Source: a bacterium UBA6154 | GTDB taxonomy: Bacteria; Actinomycetota; Actinomycetes; S36-B12 | Length of the DNA stretch: 14,813 nt | Assembly (NCBI GenBank): GCA_002422375.1 | Contig: DIUQ01000019.1 | Coordinates: forward strand, 4,632 to 19,444 | Direction: 5' to 3' | The notes under the pieces: model-generated | The model's database searches: none | What the model was told of the DNA's origin: nothing | The model's input: the letters and a program-made list of their open reading frames with translations, nothing else | Made by a program: the position numbers and the translations under genes | Shown: one piece after another, positions 6,174 to 13,496 of the stretch | Position numbering within the stretch: position 1 is the first letter of the stretch | Layout: the number at the start of each line of letters is the position of its first letter

Positions 6174-7582
6174 TTCACCTCGGCAAGTAATGACTCGCGA
6201 TCGGAAAGAGAGTCAGACTTCACCCGTAGTTCATAGCAAGGAAAAGACTGCACGAGTTTCCCTATTCGCTCCAGGCTTGTGACATTCCCGCCAAGTAGCC
6301 CCGATAGTGAAGCTGGGGCAATTGCCGACAGCGCTTCGCTCGGAGTCATTGGAGTTAAACCGAACGAGTCCGAAACCACGGGCACGACTATTGCTCCGAT
6401 GGGAACTTCCTCGTTGAGTACGAGGTTCCCTGGATCGACAATTCTCTTTTGTCCAGGCTCATGTGGATTCACAATCTTCCAGTCCGTTGGGATAACTCTC
6501 TCCGCACTCCAGTCGTGGACTTTTAACCGTCGGTACACCGATTGCACGGTTGATTCCGTTGCCAAAAGAAAATCATCTGAGATAAGTGGGAAACCGAGTT
6601 GAGCTAGGTGCAAGGACAGCGTGGACTTCCCTGAGCCTGATGGCCCTGCAAACAGGATTGCCTTTTCACTCGCCACTACTGCGGCTGAATGGAGAAACTC
6701 GATGTCTAGTGAATCTGCAATCCAAGACAACTGAATGCGAAGTGGCGTCGCGGCGGACCAGTATGGCAATTGGGAATAGTCACGCATCCACACCGCACAG
6801 GCTCGCTCTCGAGGAGAGTATGCACTCACTGTTTGGGTGTGACGATCAATGGCGACCCGGTACTTATGAGTGCGATTTCGGTCCACAACTCCGAGCGGAA
6901 AGTGCCAGTCTGCCTCGAAGTATGTCTGGGTTTTCCTTTCCCAGAGTGAATTATCCATCACTGTGATTCGGAAATCCGGATCTGAACTCGAATTGCTGCC
7001 AGTAACGAAAAAAGCGTCCATTAAGGAGATGAGTAACTCACTGTCCTTGGCAGGAACATCGACCTGCACCGTCGCGTGAGCCAATCGAATAGTGAAGGAA
7101 GTCATGTTCTGCGCGGTGGCGTACTCCCGTGCCTCTTCGAGAAATGACTCAACAAATGTCCGAACACGAAATCGCTCCAGCAAAATTCGTTGATTGGATG
7201 GCGGCAGATTCACTTCGCCAAGAGTGCCAACGAGTGGGCGATCAATAAATGAATCCTGCAATATCAAATGATCAAAATTGGAGTGAATATAAATATCGCT
7301 ACTGAGGTTGCCCGCATTGTGGTGAGTCTCTAGTTCTTGATCGCCTGCACTAATGAGTTCAAGTTCCGCAAGGAGACTGATGCCCTCTCGAAACCTATTG
7401 ATTCCATGATCCTGCCATTGGCCAGTGGCCAAAGCAGCCCAAGTTTCAGCTAGATCTCCGCGAAGTGTGATGTACCGCCCTGTGGTGGTATCAAAAATCA
7501 GGAAGCTTTCTTCGACCTGCGTGAATCTCACCCCCGCCTTGATAGACGGTAGCTGGAGTATTTGACGCGGCATAGAGGACAT
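6137..7582 (-). CDS. PqqD-HPr kinase-like fusion protein
   Basis: The 481-residue protein has two recognisable ends. Residues about 10-80 (VRFTQVEESFLIFDTTTGRY, then ITL..DLAETWAAL) resemble a PqqD / RiPP recognition fold. Residues about 290-420 are HprK C-terminal-like: LHSAAVV with a conserved His (298), Walker A GPSGSGKST (313-321) and the acidic SDDFLLA (335-341). About 200 unassigned residues lie between. HprK-like proteins in peptide clusters phosphorylate peptide side chains (lasso precursor kinases); true HPr kinases act on PTS protein HPr, which is unlikely without PTS genes and with a PqqD arm. Start choice: ATG 7582 sits 7 nt after TAGCCT, matching a leaderless start. The upstream ATG 7636 would invade the divergent gene and adds a weak tail. 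Substrate is unknown; the tailed PqqD protein at 11135 is a candidate partner by inference. Confidence 0.77.
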   Translation of the reverse strand: MSSMPRQILQLPSIKAGVRFTQVEESFLIFDTTTGRYITLRGDLAETWAALATGQWQDHGINRFREGISLLAELELISAGDQELETHHNAGNLSSDIYIHSNFDHLILQDSFIDRPLVGTLGEVNLPPSNQRILLERFRVRTFVESFLEEAREYATAQNMTSFTIRLAHATVQVDVPAKDSELLISLMDAFFVTGSNSSSDPDFRITVMDNSLWERKTQTYFEADWHFPLGVVDRNRTHKYRVAIDRHTQTVSAYSPRERACAVWMRDYSQLPYWSAATPLRIQLSWIADSLDIEFLHSAAVVASEKAILFAGPSGSGKSTLSLHLAQLGFPLISDDFLLATESTVQSVYRRLKVHDWSAERVIPTDWKIVNPHEPGQKRIVDPGNLVLNEEVPIGAIVVPVVSDSFGLTPMTPSEALSAIAPASLSGLLGGNVTSLERIGKLVQSFPCYELRVKSDSLSDRESLLAEVNHISEGFRSERR

Positions 7583-7595
7583 CAGGGGAAGGCTA
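7583..7595 (-). promoter_or_regulatory. Leaderless-type promoter of the PqqD-HprK gene
   Basis: TAGCCT at 7595-7590 (minus strand) fits TAnnnT and is followed by 7 nt and ATG 7582. There is no Shine-Dalgarno. The box is weaker than the one for the divergent gene, and no clear -35 is seen. Confidence 0.4.
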
Positions 7596-7612
7596 TCGCC
7601 TGGGAAACTGCC

Positions 7613-7625
7613 TACAATGCACAAG
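7613..7625 (+). promoter_or_regulatory. Leaderless promoter of the GT-D-like glycosyltransferase
   Basis: TACAAT at 7613-7618 is a near-consensus -10 box, followed by GCACAAG and ATG 7626. This geometry predicts a transcript beginning at the start codon. It lies back to back with the minus-strand promoter at 7583-7595, only 17 bp away, so RNA polymerase binding to the two would interfere. Confidence 0.55.
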
Positions 7626-8552
7626 ATGGAAACCAAGGGAGCACCTAATCACGCTCTCGTTGGTGCGCGTAGTTCTCGCGCAACTTTCATTGCTGCCCTT
7701 GCAGATTCTCTGAATAATCAATGTGGGTTTGCTGCCGGAAAACTCGGGTACTCGGAACAAGTGTGGCTGTCCAGTCAGTGGCTACTGACAGAGAACGGGG
7801 ATAATCCACGTCTACAGCAAGCTATTCGCACTTCACGTCGCTTTCACGCTTGCCAGCAAATTGGCGTGTTTCCCTCGACCAACGAGTATCTGGATTCAAC
7901 GGTTCAAGGATTTGCGGAATCCGTAAAGCACATGGATTTTTTGGCCGTTCACGATTCCCCGCTGGTTCCAGGGATTTCCCGCGAATTAGATCTGAATGCG
8001 GGATTGCTCTCGTTTAGCGATATTGAGCCGAACAAAGACACTCCCTATAACTCACTCGACTGCTACCTGCCAAGTTTTCGGGACAAAAGGATTCTGATCG
8101 TCACTACACCGGCTGATTTGTTGGTGAGTAGAGCTAATAGAGAGACTTTTGAAAGCACATGGCAGAAAATCGACATGCCATGGTTTCAACCTCAATCTGT
8201 TGAAGCCTTACCCTTTGTTTCGCTGTTTGATATTGACATTAACAATGTGTACTCCACAAGTCTCGAAGTTTTCAAAGATATAACTCATGAGATCTCAAAA
8301 CGTGACTTTGACATCGCCCTTATTGCGGCTGGCTCACTCGGCATACCTCTTGCTCACCATGTCAGGAATTTAGGCAAAGTTGGATTGTCTCTTGGAGGTC
8401 ATCTCCAAGTTATTTTCGGTGTACAAGGCAAAAGATGGCGCGAGAATCCACACTGGCAGCAGGCTTACTGGAATGAATCATGGATTGATATGCCACGTGA
8501 GCTAATCCCACGTGGAACAACGTGGAAGGCTGACGATGGTGCCTACTGGTAA
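7626..8552 (+). CDS. GT-D-fold-like glycosyltransferase
   Basis: This 308-residue soluble protein carries a conserved C-terminal block, FDIALIAAGSLGIPLAHHVR (228-247) followed by LGK...LGGHLQVIFGVQGKRW (249-271). This matches the signature of GT-D-type glycosyltransferases (D-x-A-L-I-x-A-G..G.PLA..V...GK....GG.LQ..FG..GKRW). An N-terminal GKLGYSE (38-44) resembles the nucleotide-sugar loop G.LG..E of the same group. It should transfer a sugar in the cytoplasm, presumably to a growing lipid-linked or protein-linked glycan; donor and acceptor are unknown. ATG 7626 is preferred to the ATG at 7617, which lies within the -10 box. The 3' end overlaps the next glycosyltransferase by 17 bp, so the two are translated together. 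G+C is notably low (21/60 in the line at 8221). Confidence 0.72.
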   Translation: METKGAPNHALVGARSSRATFIAALADSLNNQCGFAAGKLGYSEQVWLSSQWLLTENGDNPRLQQAIRTSRRFHACQQIGVFPSTNEYLDSTVQGFAESVKHMDFLAVHDSPLVPGISRELDLNAGLLSFSDIEPNKDTPYNSLDCYLPSFRDKRILIVTTPADLLVSRANRETFESTWQKIDMPWFQPQSVEALPFVSLFDIDINNVYSTSLEVFKDITHEISKRDFDIALIAAGSLGIPLAHHVRNLGKVGLSLGGHLQVIFGVQGKRWRENPHWQQAYWNESWIDMPRELIPRGTTWKADDGAYW

Positions 8553-9453
8553 TCAACTTCCCGTACCCGTGGTTTTCATTACATTCAATCGACCCGACAA
8601 GACTCAACTCGTATTCGAACAAATTCGGCACCAACAGCCGGAGATTCTTTACGTCATCTCTGACGGGCCCCGGCATGGGAGTCCCATGGATTCCCAACTC
8701 GTTGCGCAAACTAGGAAGATCACCGAGGATGTTGATTGGCAGTGTCACGTGACGCGGCTCTACTCCGAGAACAACCTCGGTTGCAGGAATCGCATTGTTT
8801 CAGCCCTCGATAAAGTTTTTTCCGAGGTAGAGAGAGCAATAATTCTTGAGGACGATTGCTTGCCTCATCCGCACTTCTTCAGCTTTGCCGCCGAGCTATT
8901 GAACAAATATGCCCGGAGTCATGAGATTTTTAGTATCGGCGGTCATATCTGGGAGTTTCCAGACGAGCCTCATGGGGATAGCTACTTCTTCAGCAAGTAT
9001 TTTTCGTCCTGGGGCTGGGCGACCTGGGCAGATCGCTGGCAGCATATTGATTCCAGCATGAAGGCGTGGCCTCACTTACGCGCATCGTCATTGATCCCTG
9101 ACATTGCCGAAACCCCAATGGAGATCGTGTATTGGCAGAAGGTCCTCGACATGACCCATGATGGTCATCCAGCTTTTTCACAAGCATGGGACTACGCGGT
9201 TCAGCTGTCCATGTGGCACAACAGACTGCTTTCCATTCGGCCGCGTGTAAATCTAGTTCAGAATATTGGCATGGGTCACAACGCCACTCATACGCGAATT
9301 GATTCGCCTGCAATTTCAGAACGACAACCTTTGGCGATTCAATGGCCACTCACGCACCCAAGCGCTGTCGAACGCAACCGCACAGCTGATCAACAAGTAA
9401 ATAACCTGAGGGTTGGTGGGGCGCTCAAGAAGTTCTTGATCGATCGGCCTTAA
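8536..9453 (+). CDS. Glycosyltransferase family 2 / GNT-I-like protein
   Basis: The 305-residue protein begins with VPVVFITFNRPDKTQLVFEQ (10-29), the GT-A nucleotide-binding strand-loop-helix. It has SENNLGCRNRI (77-87), IILEDDCLPHP (102-112) with the EDD metal site replacing DxD, and SSWGWATWADRW (157-168). This combination is diagnostic of the GNT-I-like bacterial glycosyltransferases, often labelled HlpA-like in annotation. It probably adds one sugar from a UDP- or similar donor in the cytoplasm. ATG 8536 is chosen because GGAAGG (8524-8529) is a good ribosome site 6 nt upstream; a GTG at 8512 has none. It overlaps the upstream GT-D-like gene by 17 bp and the convergent GT2 gene by 29 bp. 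Confidence 0.83.
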   Translation: MVPTGNQLPVPVVFITFNRPDKTQLVFEQIRHQQPEILYVISDGPRHGSPMDSQLVAQTRKITEDVDWQCHVTRLYSENNLGCRNRIVSALDKVFSEVERAIILEDDCLPHPHFFSFAAELLNKYARSHEIFSIGGHIWEFPDEPHGDSYFFSKYFSSWGWATWADRWQHIDSSMKAWPHLRASSLIPDIAETPMEIVYWQKVLDMTHDGHPAFSQAWDYAVQLSMWHNRLLSIRPRVNLVQNIGMGHNATHTRIDSPAISERQPLAIQWPLTHPSAVERNRTADQQVNNLRVGGALKKFLIDRP

Positions 9454-10132
9454 CACTGTTGCGCGCTACTCTGAGAATCTCTTTTCGGTACACCTGAGCA
9501 ATCTCACTGTCGAGCGATGAATTAGCACCATGCATTCTCTTATAGAGACCAATTTTGGGAACCTCAATCATGGGCACAATTAAGTTTCGAAGCCGCGCGT
9601 ACCACTCAATGTCGCTGGCAATAACGAAATCCTCCGGGAACAACCCAACTTCGGAAAAAAGTGATCGTCGAAATAATGTTGTTCCCGGCATCCAGCCAAT
9701 TTTTTCAGCGTTTACCAATTCAGGTCTAAATCCGCGGGGAAGGTGGTCTTGATCAAGTATGAACTTCGCATGCGCAACCGCATACTGCGCAGTTGGGTTG
9801 TCAAGAAGTGCAGTGAAGCAGTCTTGGAGAAAGTTGGGTGTCCAATAGTCGTCACTATCAATGAGTGCAACGAACTCACTCGCCCCTGATGTGATCCCCT
9901 GATTCCAAGCATTAGGAATCCCACGTCCATCTTGTTGCTGTATCTCCACGGAATCAAACTGCGAAATTAACTCCAACGTGCTGTCACTCGAAGACTGATC
10001 AATCACCACAACTCGGCTCGGAGATAGTTCCTGATGCACCACGCAGCGCACACACTGTTCTAAGTACTTCTCGGAATTCTTCGTAGCGATAATGACATCT
10101 ATGGCTGCCACGCGCATTCGAGGTGTAGTCAT
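9425..10132 (-). CDS. Glycosyltransferase family 2 (GT-A)
   Basis: This 235-residue enzyme is a compact GT2 with IDVIIATKNSEKYLEQCVRC (11-30) as the opening Rossmann strand and helix, VVVIDQSSSDST (41-52) as the uridine-binding D, GRGIPNAWNQGI (69-80) and ALIDSDDYW (89-97) with the D-x-D metal motif. WMPGTTLFRRSLF and DIEWYARL provide the acceptor and base (D-x-E-W) region. It is the last gene of a minus-strand operon; its ATG overlaps the SGNH gene stop as ATGA. A sugar-transfer role in repeat-unit assembly is inferred from family and neighbours; linkage and sugar are unknown. Its end overlaps the convergent GNT-I-like gene by 29 bp. Confidence 0.87.
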   Translation of the reverse strand: MTTPRMRVAAIDVIIATKNSEKYLEQCVRCVVHQELSPSRVVVIDQSSSDSTLELISQFDSVEIQQQDGRGIPNAWNQGITSGASEFVALIDSDDYWTPNFLQDCFTALLDNPTAQYAVAHAKFILDQDHLPRGFRPELVNAEKIGWMPGTTLFRRSLFSEVGLFPEDFVIASDIEWYARLRNLIVPMIEVPKIGLYKRMHGANSSLDSEIAQVYRKEILRVARNSVKADRSRTS

Positions 10133-11127
10133 GGTGAGTCCATCATGCCGTAATCCCGATGAAATGAGACCGCTGCGCCAAGAATCTCAACTGATGTTCC
10201 CACGTGGTGATCTGTCGTTGAATCTCCTTGGCAATTCCTTGTTCCGTTTTCCAGATCGGTAGCCGTGATCTCCACGAAGTCACCTTGCTCGAATCCATTG
10301 GGCAAAGGAATGAACTGGATTCGTGCGCGGTCACACCACCTATCCCAGACTTGAATGTCTTGCCCTGATGTATTTGACCGAATATGAATAACCCCTGAGT
10401 CAGCCTGTGCAATCACGTACACACCGACATACCGACCCAGCGTGGGATGGAAGCGGAACACTCCCCCGTTTGCCACGGTAACCGTGGGTAGGACCAATCT
10501 GTAGTTCGAGGCTTTCGCAGTGCCTGTAAGGCATTCGCCTTCACTCGACGGAATGAAGGTTATTTCCTGATACGCGGTGCTACCAGCTGTCAACTTTGAT
10601 GCGGCCATAGGTGCTGTGTTTCCAAGGTTGTTCGCTATTTCGTTGGCAATACGGTGAGAAGAGTGTGGCGTCGTGTGAACACCATCCATTGACTCTATTT
10701 CTTTATCCACGTGACGAATATCTATGACTTGGATATCGAATTCCTGGGCTACGGAATTGTAAATTACCGTGACGTCTTCGGCTTTTCCTCCTGGAACGTC
10801 CGTGCGGGGCAGATGAATCACAATAGGCGTGATTGCCGAAGACAAGAGGCTGTGAAAGATACTTCGAAGTCCTAGTGGAATCATTGATGTTGGCGTAGCC
10901 CCACCTGCATCTGCAAGGCTTGATTCAACAAAACACACGCGTGGTTCATGCCTGAGGACCAGGTATTCAAGAAGTCCTGCTAGTGCAAGTGAGCCGACAC
11001 CGCCTAATCCCGCTTTGCGCATGTTGATTTCCTGTCCCCATTTGGAACGGAGGAGTTCATGCAAGGGCTCCACATAGGAATTCCTCTGTGCAGTCACGCT
11101 GTTGCCAAGATAGGCGATGGAAAACAT
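10129..11127 (-). CDS. SGNH/GDSL hydrolase-like protein with C-terminal beta-rich domain
   Basis: Of 332 residues, the first ~170 are SGNH-like: block I YLGNSVTAQ (6-14) with the putative nucleophile S10, GLGGVGS (40-46) for the oxyanion glycine, and block V MDGVHTTPHSSHRIA (147-161) with D148 and H151 completing the triad. Block III lacks the usual GxND Asn and reads VESSLAD (67-73), so activity is likely but not certain. Residues about 180-332 form a second region rich in beta-like strands, ending with NGFEQGDFVEITATDL, that I cannot name. No signal peptide is seen, so it should act in the cytoplasm. SGNH proteins in glycan loci are esterases or O-acyltransferases; adding or removing acetyl groups from the glycan is an inference. 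It lies 7 nt after the PqqD gene and overlaps the next GT2 by 4 nt. Confidence 0.72.
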   Translation of the reverse strand: MFSIAYLGNSVTAQRNSYVEPLHELLRSKWGQEINMRKAGLGGVGSLALAGLLEYLVLRHEPRVCFVESSLADAGGATPTSMIPLGLRSIFHSLLSSAITPIVIHLPRTDVPGGKAEDVTVIYNSVAQEFDIQVIDIRHVDKEIESMDGVHTTPHSSHRIANEIANNLGNTAPMAASKLTAGSTAYQEITFIPSSEGECLTGTAKASNYRLVLPTVTVANGGVFRFHPTLGRYVGVYVIAQADSGVIHIRSNTSGQDIQVWDRWCDRARIQFIPLPNGFEQGDFVEITATDLENGTRNCQGDSTTDHHVGTSVEILGAAVSFHRDYGMMDSP

Positions 11128-11134
11128 GTGTGAG

Positions 11135-11605
11135 TTATTCAGCTCTGGTTTTTGGCCAACCGGTTTCGTCTACATCGTGAACTGGGTCAAGTAACAGAAT
11201 GTCCTGTAAATCCGCATAAGTTTCTAGCACTGGCGGTTGATACCCATTGGCGAGGTAATCACTTACATCAGGCGCCACTTCAATCTGTTCACGGAGTTCA
11301 GTCACCTGCTCGAGCAAACCCAATTGCATGAGCTCGCTCACAAATGATTCAACGTCACCTTGGATTGAATCTGAAGATTCTGAAAGCGCCGCCACTACAT
11401 CTGAGACTGTGTGACCCGAGTGCAGTGCCATCCAGAGGTAAGCAGCAGTTCCCGTGAGGAAGTAATACACACCTTCAATTAAGTTGACAACGACAACTTC
11501 TCGGTCCGACTCCTCGAAGACAACATTTGGATACTTGCTCTCAAATAGTGAATCTGCAAAATTCGAGGTAGGTGAATGAGATTGGTCAACCACGCGGATA
11601 CTCAC
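11135..11605 (-). CDS. PqqD-family protein with conserved-looking C-terminal tail
   Basis: The 156-residue protein has a PqqD (RiPP recognition element) domain at about 25-105: a beta part VVFEESDREVVVVNLIEGVY (28-47), YFLTGTAAYLW (48-58), then helices ending MQLGLLE. PqqD domains bind peptide leaders or partner enzymes. After a linker, residues 125-151 form an unusual tail: PVLETYADLQDILLLD (125-140) and PVHDVDETGWP (141-151), followed by KTRAE. Such an acidic, Trp-Pro-ending motif is not part of normal PqqD, which is about 90 residues. It looks like a short linear tag or a fused substrate peptide. The start GTG overlaps the upstream GT2 stop as GTGA (4 bp), and AAGGA lies just before it. 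The neighbouring SGNH and GT genes and the distant PqqD-HprK fusion suggest it works with the glycan machinery. Which protein binds it is unknown. Confidence 0.8.
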   Translation of the reverse strand: MSIRVVDQSHSPTSNFADSLFESKYPNVVFEESDREVVVVNLIEGVYYFLTGTAAYLWMALHSGHTVSDVVAALSESSDSIQGDVESFVSELMQLGLLEQVTELREQIEVAPDVSDYLANGYQPPVLETYADLQDILLLDPVHDVDETGWPKTRAE

Positions 11606-12303
11606 TTTCCTTCAGTATTTGATTCCCGTTGAGTCTGTATTTTCCGCATAAGGATACGTGCGTACTCCTTGCTGCTGTCACGGCCTTGGCGATCTCGATT
11701 GGATTGATGAATGCGGCGGAAGATAAGTATCTCTGGATCTACATAGGTCTCAATTCCTTGTTCCTGAGCCCTCACGTACCAATCAATGAATTCACCCGAC
11801 TCTAGCTCGGGGTCAAAGGGGCCAACCTGATCAAAAACTTCGCGACTGACCACACAGGAACTCGCTGAAATCCCCTTGACTGTTCGGACATAAGGAATGT
11901 GAGGAGTTGAAACGTCGATTCCTGGATCAAGGAATTCCTGCAGCATGGCGAACGCCATCAGCGGTTGCTTGGAAGATTCAATCCCGGATTTGGCCCTACT
12001 AAGGCGGGTGGGGCTCCATCGGTCATCGGCATCAAGAAAGGCCACGAGGGATCCACGTGCCCTCTCGATCCCGGCATTGCGCGCTGCACCAATACCTGCC
12101 TGTTGCTGGTGAATCACCGTGAGTCTGGGGTCAGCTAGAAGTTCAAGGACTTCCCGCAGGTCATCGGTCGAGCCATCGTCGACAACAATGATCTCGACAT
12201 TGACTTTCTCCTGTTCGAGTGCACTGGATACTGAGTCGGGGAGAAAGCGTGCATAGTTGTGACAGGGGATCACTACACTGACATCAATCGGGGGACCTAG
12301 CAC
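11602..12303 (-). CDS. Glycosyltransferase family 2 (GT-A), first gene of the PqqD operon
   Basis: This 233-residue GT2 shows VSVVIPCHNYARFLPDSVSS (8-27), IIVVDDGSTDD (38-48) for the nucleotide-sugar site, GIGAARNAGIERARG (80-94) and AFLDADDRW (88-96 plus, D-x-D) for the metal, then EFIDWYVRAQEQG with the catalytic-base region and an R-R-I-H motif near the end. It should transfer an activated sugar in the cytoplasm. GTG 12303 is chosen because GGAG lies 9 nt upstream and because it removes an overlap with the divergent GT4; GTG 12342 is the alternative, adding 13 residues. Its stop is coupled to the PqqD gene by GTGA. W-x-R-A-x-E-x-G and R-R-I-H features are common in GT2s beside PqqD genes, but that is from memory. 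Confidence 0.84.
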   Translation of the reverse strand: MLGPPIDVSVVIPCHNYARFLPDSVSSALEQEKVNVEIIVVDDGSTDDLREVLELLADPRLTVIHQQQAGIGAARNAGIERARGSLVAFLDADDRWSPTRLSRAKSGIESSKQPLMAFAMLQEFLDPGIDVSTPHIPYVRTVKGISASSCVVSREVFDQVGPFDPELESGEFIDWYVRAQEQGIETYVDPEILIFRRIHQSNRDRQGRDSSKEYARILMRKIQTQRESNTEGK

Positions 12304-12308
12304 ATACC

Positions 12309-12314
12309 TATTCT
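12309..12314 (+). promoter_or_regulatory. Possible -10 box of the GT4 gene
   Basis: TATTCT lies 8 nt before TTG 12323, near the leaderless geometry seen elsewhere in the window, and inside the short gap between the divergent GT2 and GT4 genes. No -35 or Shine-Dalgarno is seen, and TTG is a poor leaderless start, so this is weak. Confidence 0.25.
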
Positions 12315-12322
12315 CCGTCCCT

Positions 12323-13495
12323 TTGAACGAAAGATTCAACACATTGCCGGTTGACGTTCTACATGTTGTTCCAGCCTTCTATCCCACACGCGGGGGTATT
12401 GAAGTGCTCGTGGAGAACCTCACCACGAAACTCAATCAAGAATCCGAGCTGGTCCATGCGGTAGTCGCACCCCGAATGAACGAAGAACGTAACGATGAAT
12501 TTTGGGTGGGTAATACACAAGTTTTCTCAGTGGATGCTCCCGACCCACTCCAATATGCACATTACTCAAAACCACTTGAGGCCCTGATTACAGAGCGGAA
12601 ACTACTCGCGTCCGTACTGCTTAAGGTTCGAAGAATAGTTGACAGATGTCAACCTCGTTTGATTCATATTCATGGCTTCTCCCTCATTGGATATACGGCG
12701 TCTGCGGTCGCGGAAATTCAGCAAGTCCCCTATGTGATGCATGTTCATGGAAGTGTCGAGGACGTCACTTCAACTCGCATGAAGCATCAAGTTCAAAAAG
12801 CAGTGGCCGTGATATGCGTCTCGGAATCAGTTCGTCTTTCCGTAGTGGAAGAGACTGGTCGAAGTAAGGATGTCATGGTTATTCGTAACGGCCACAACGA
12901 TTCTGCCAAAATTGTGGGATCCAGGAAACACCACGAAATTCGCGATTCAATCGTCATGGTTGGGCGATTGGAGCCCTCAAAGGGCTTCGACTATGCCCTA
13001 CGCGCTCTCGCCCCCATGATTGCCGTGTACCCAGATCTTTCGATAGATATTGTGGGAGTAGGTCGTGAGGACGAGAAATTGGAAGTCCTCGTATCGCAAC
13101 TAGGTATTGGATCTTCAGTAACGTTTCACGGACGTCTGGATCATGATGAAACTTTAGATCTGCTTAACGAATCCATTTGCGTGGTGGTTCCCTCAATCGC
13201 CTATGAAGGATTTAGTTTGGTTGCTCTTGAATCCGCTCAACTGGAGAGGCCCGTGGTTGCCAGCAATGTTGGCGGGTTACCGGAAACTGTTCTTGACGGG
13301 ATTACCGGAACAATTGTTGATCCACTCAAGGAAGGTGCGATTGCTGAAGCCGTGCGCAACTACTTACTGAATCCGGAACTAGCCCACATACATGGAACGC
13401 GAGCTAGGGAACGAGCGCTCACAGAATTCTCCATGGATCGCATGGTTCAAGAGATCCAGGAAATTCATTCCAATGTTCTAGGCGTAACGAAATAA
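12323..13495 (+). CDS. Glycosyltransferase family 4 (GT-B)
   Basis: The 390-residue protein is a two-domain GT-B enzyme of normal length. The acceptor half opens with DVLHVVPAFYPTRGGIEVLV (11-30), whose GG loop is the phosphate-binding turn. The donor half has VMVGRLEPSKGF (211-222) and YEGFSLVALESAQLERPVVA (294-313), containing the E-x7-E motif (E295, E303) that binds the sugar nucleotide, then NVGGLPETV. It is a retaining transferase using a UDP- or GDP-sugar, probably building a cell-surface glycan. The start is uncertain: TTG 12323 is the first available and TTG 12344 the only other before the fold begins; neither has a ribosome site. It is divergent from the GT2-PqqD operon. Its TAA is separated from the convergent GT2 stop by one base. 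Confidence 0.87.
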   Translation: MNERFNTLPVDVLHVVPAFYPTRGGIEVLVENLTTKLNQESELVHAVVAPRMNEERNDEFWVGNTQVFSVDAPDPLQYAHYSKPLEALITERKLLASVLLKVRRIVDRCQPRLIHIHGFSLIGYTASAVAEIQQVPYVMHVHGSVEDVTSTRMKHQVQKAVAVICVSESVRLSVVEETGRSKDVMVIRNGHNDSAKIVGSRKHHEIRDSIVMVGRLEPSKGFDYALRALAPMIAVYPDLSIDIVGVGREDEKLEVLVSQLGIGSSVTFHGRLDHDETLDLLNESICVVVPSIAYEGFSLVALESAQLERPVVASNVGGLPETVLDGITGTIVDPLKEGAIAEAVRNYLLNPELAHIHGTRARERALTEFSMDRMVQEIQEIHSNVLGVTK

Positions 13496-13496
13496 A

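Noticed and set aside
6137..7582. Canonical HPr kinase/phosphorylase of the PTS
   Set aside because: The PqqD-like arm, the large unassigned middle and the glycan context do not match HprK, and no HPr or PTS gene is near.
3610..13495. Lasso peptide biosynthetic cluster
   Set aside because: HprK-like, PqqD and NTP_transf_5 genes are suggestive, but no asparagine-synthetase-like cyclase, transglutaminase-like protease or precursor peptide gene could be found in the window.
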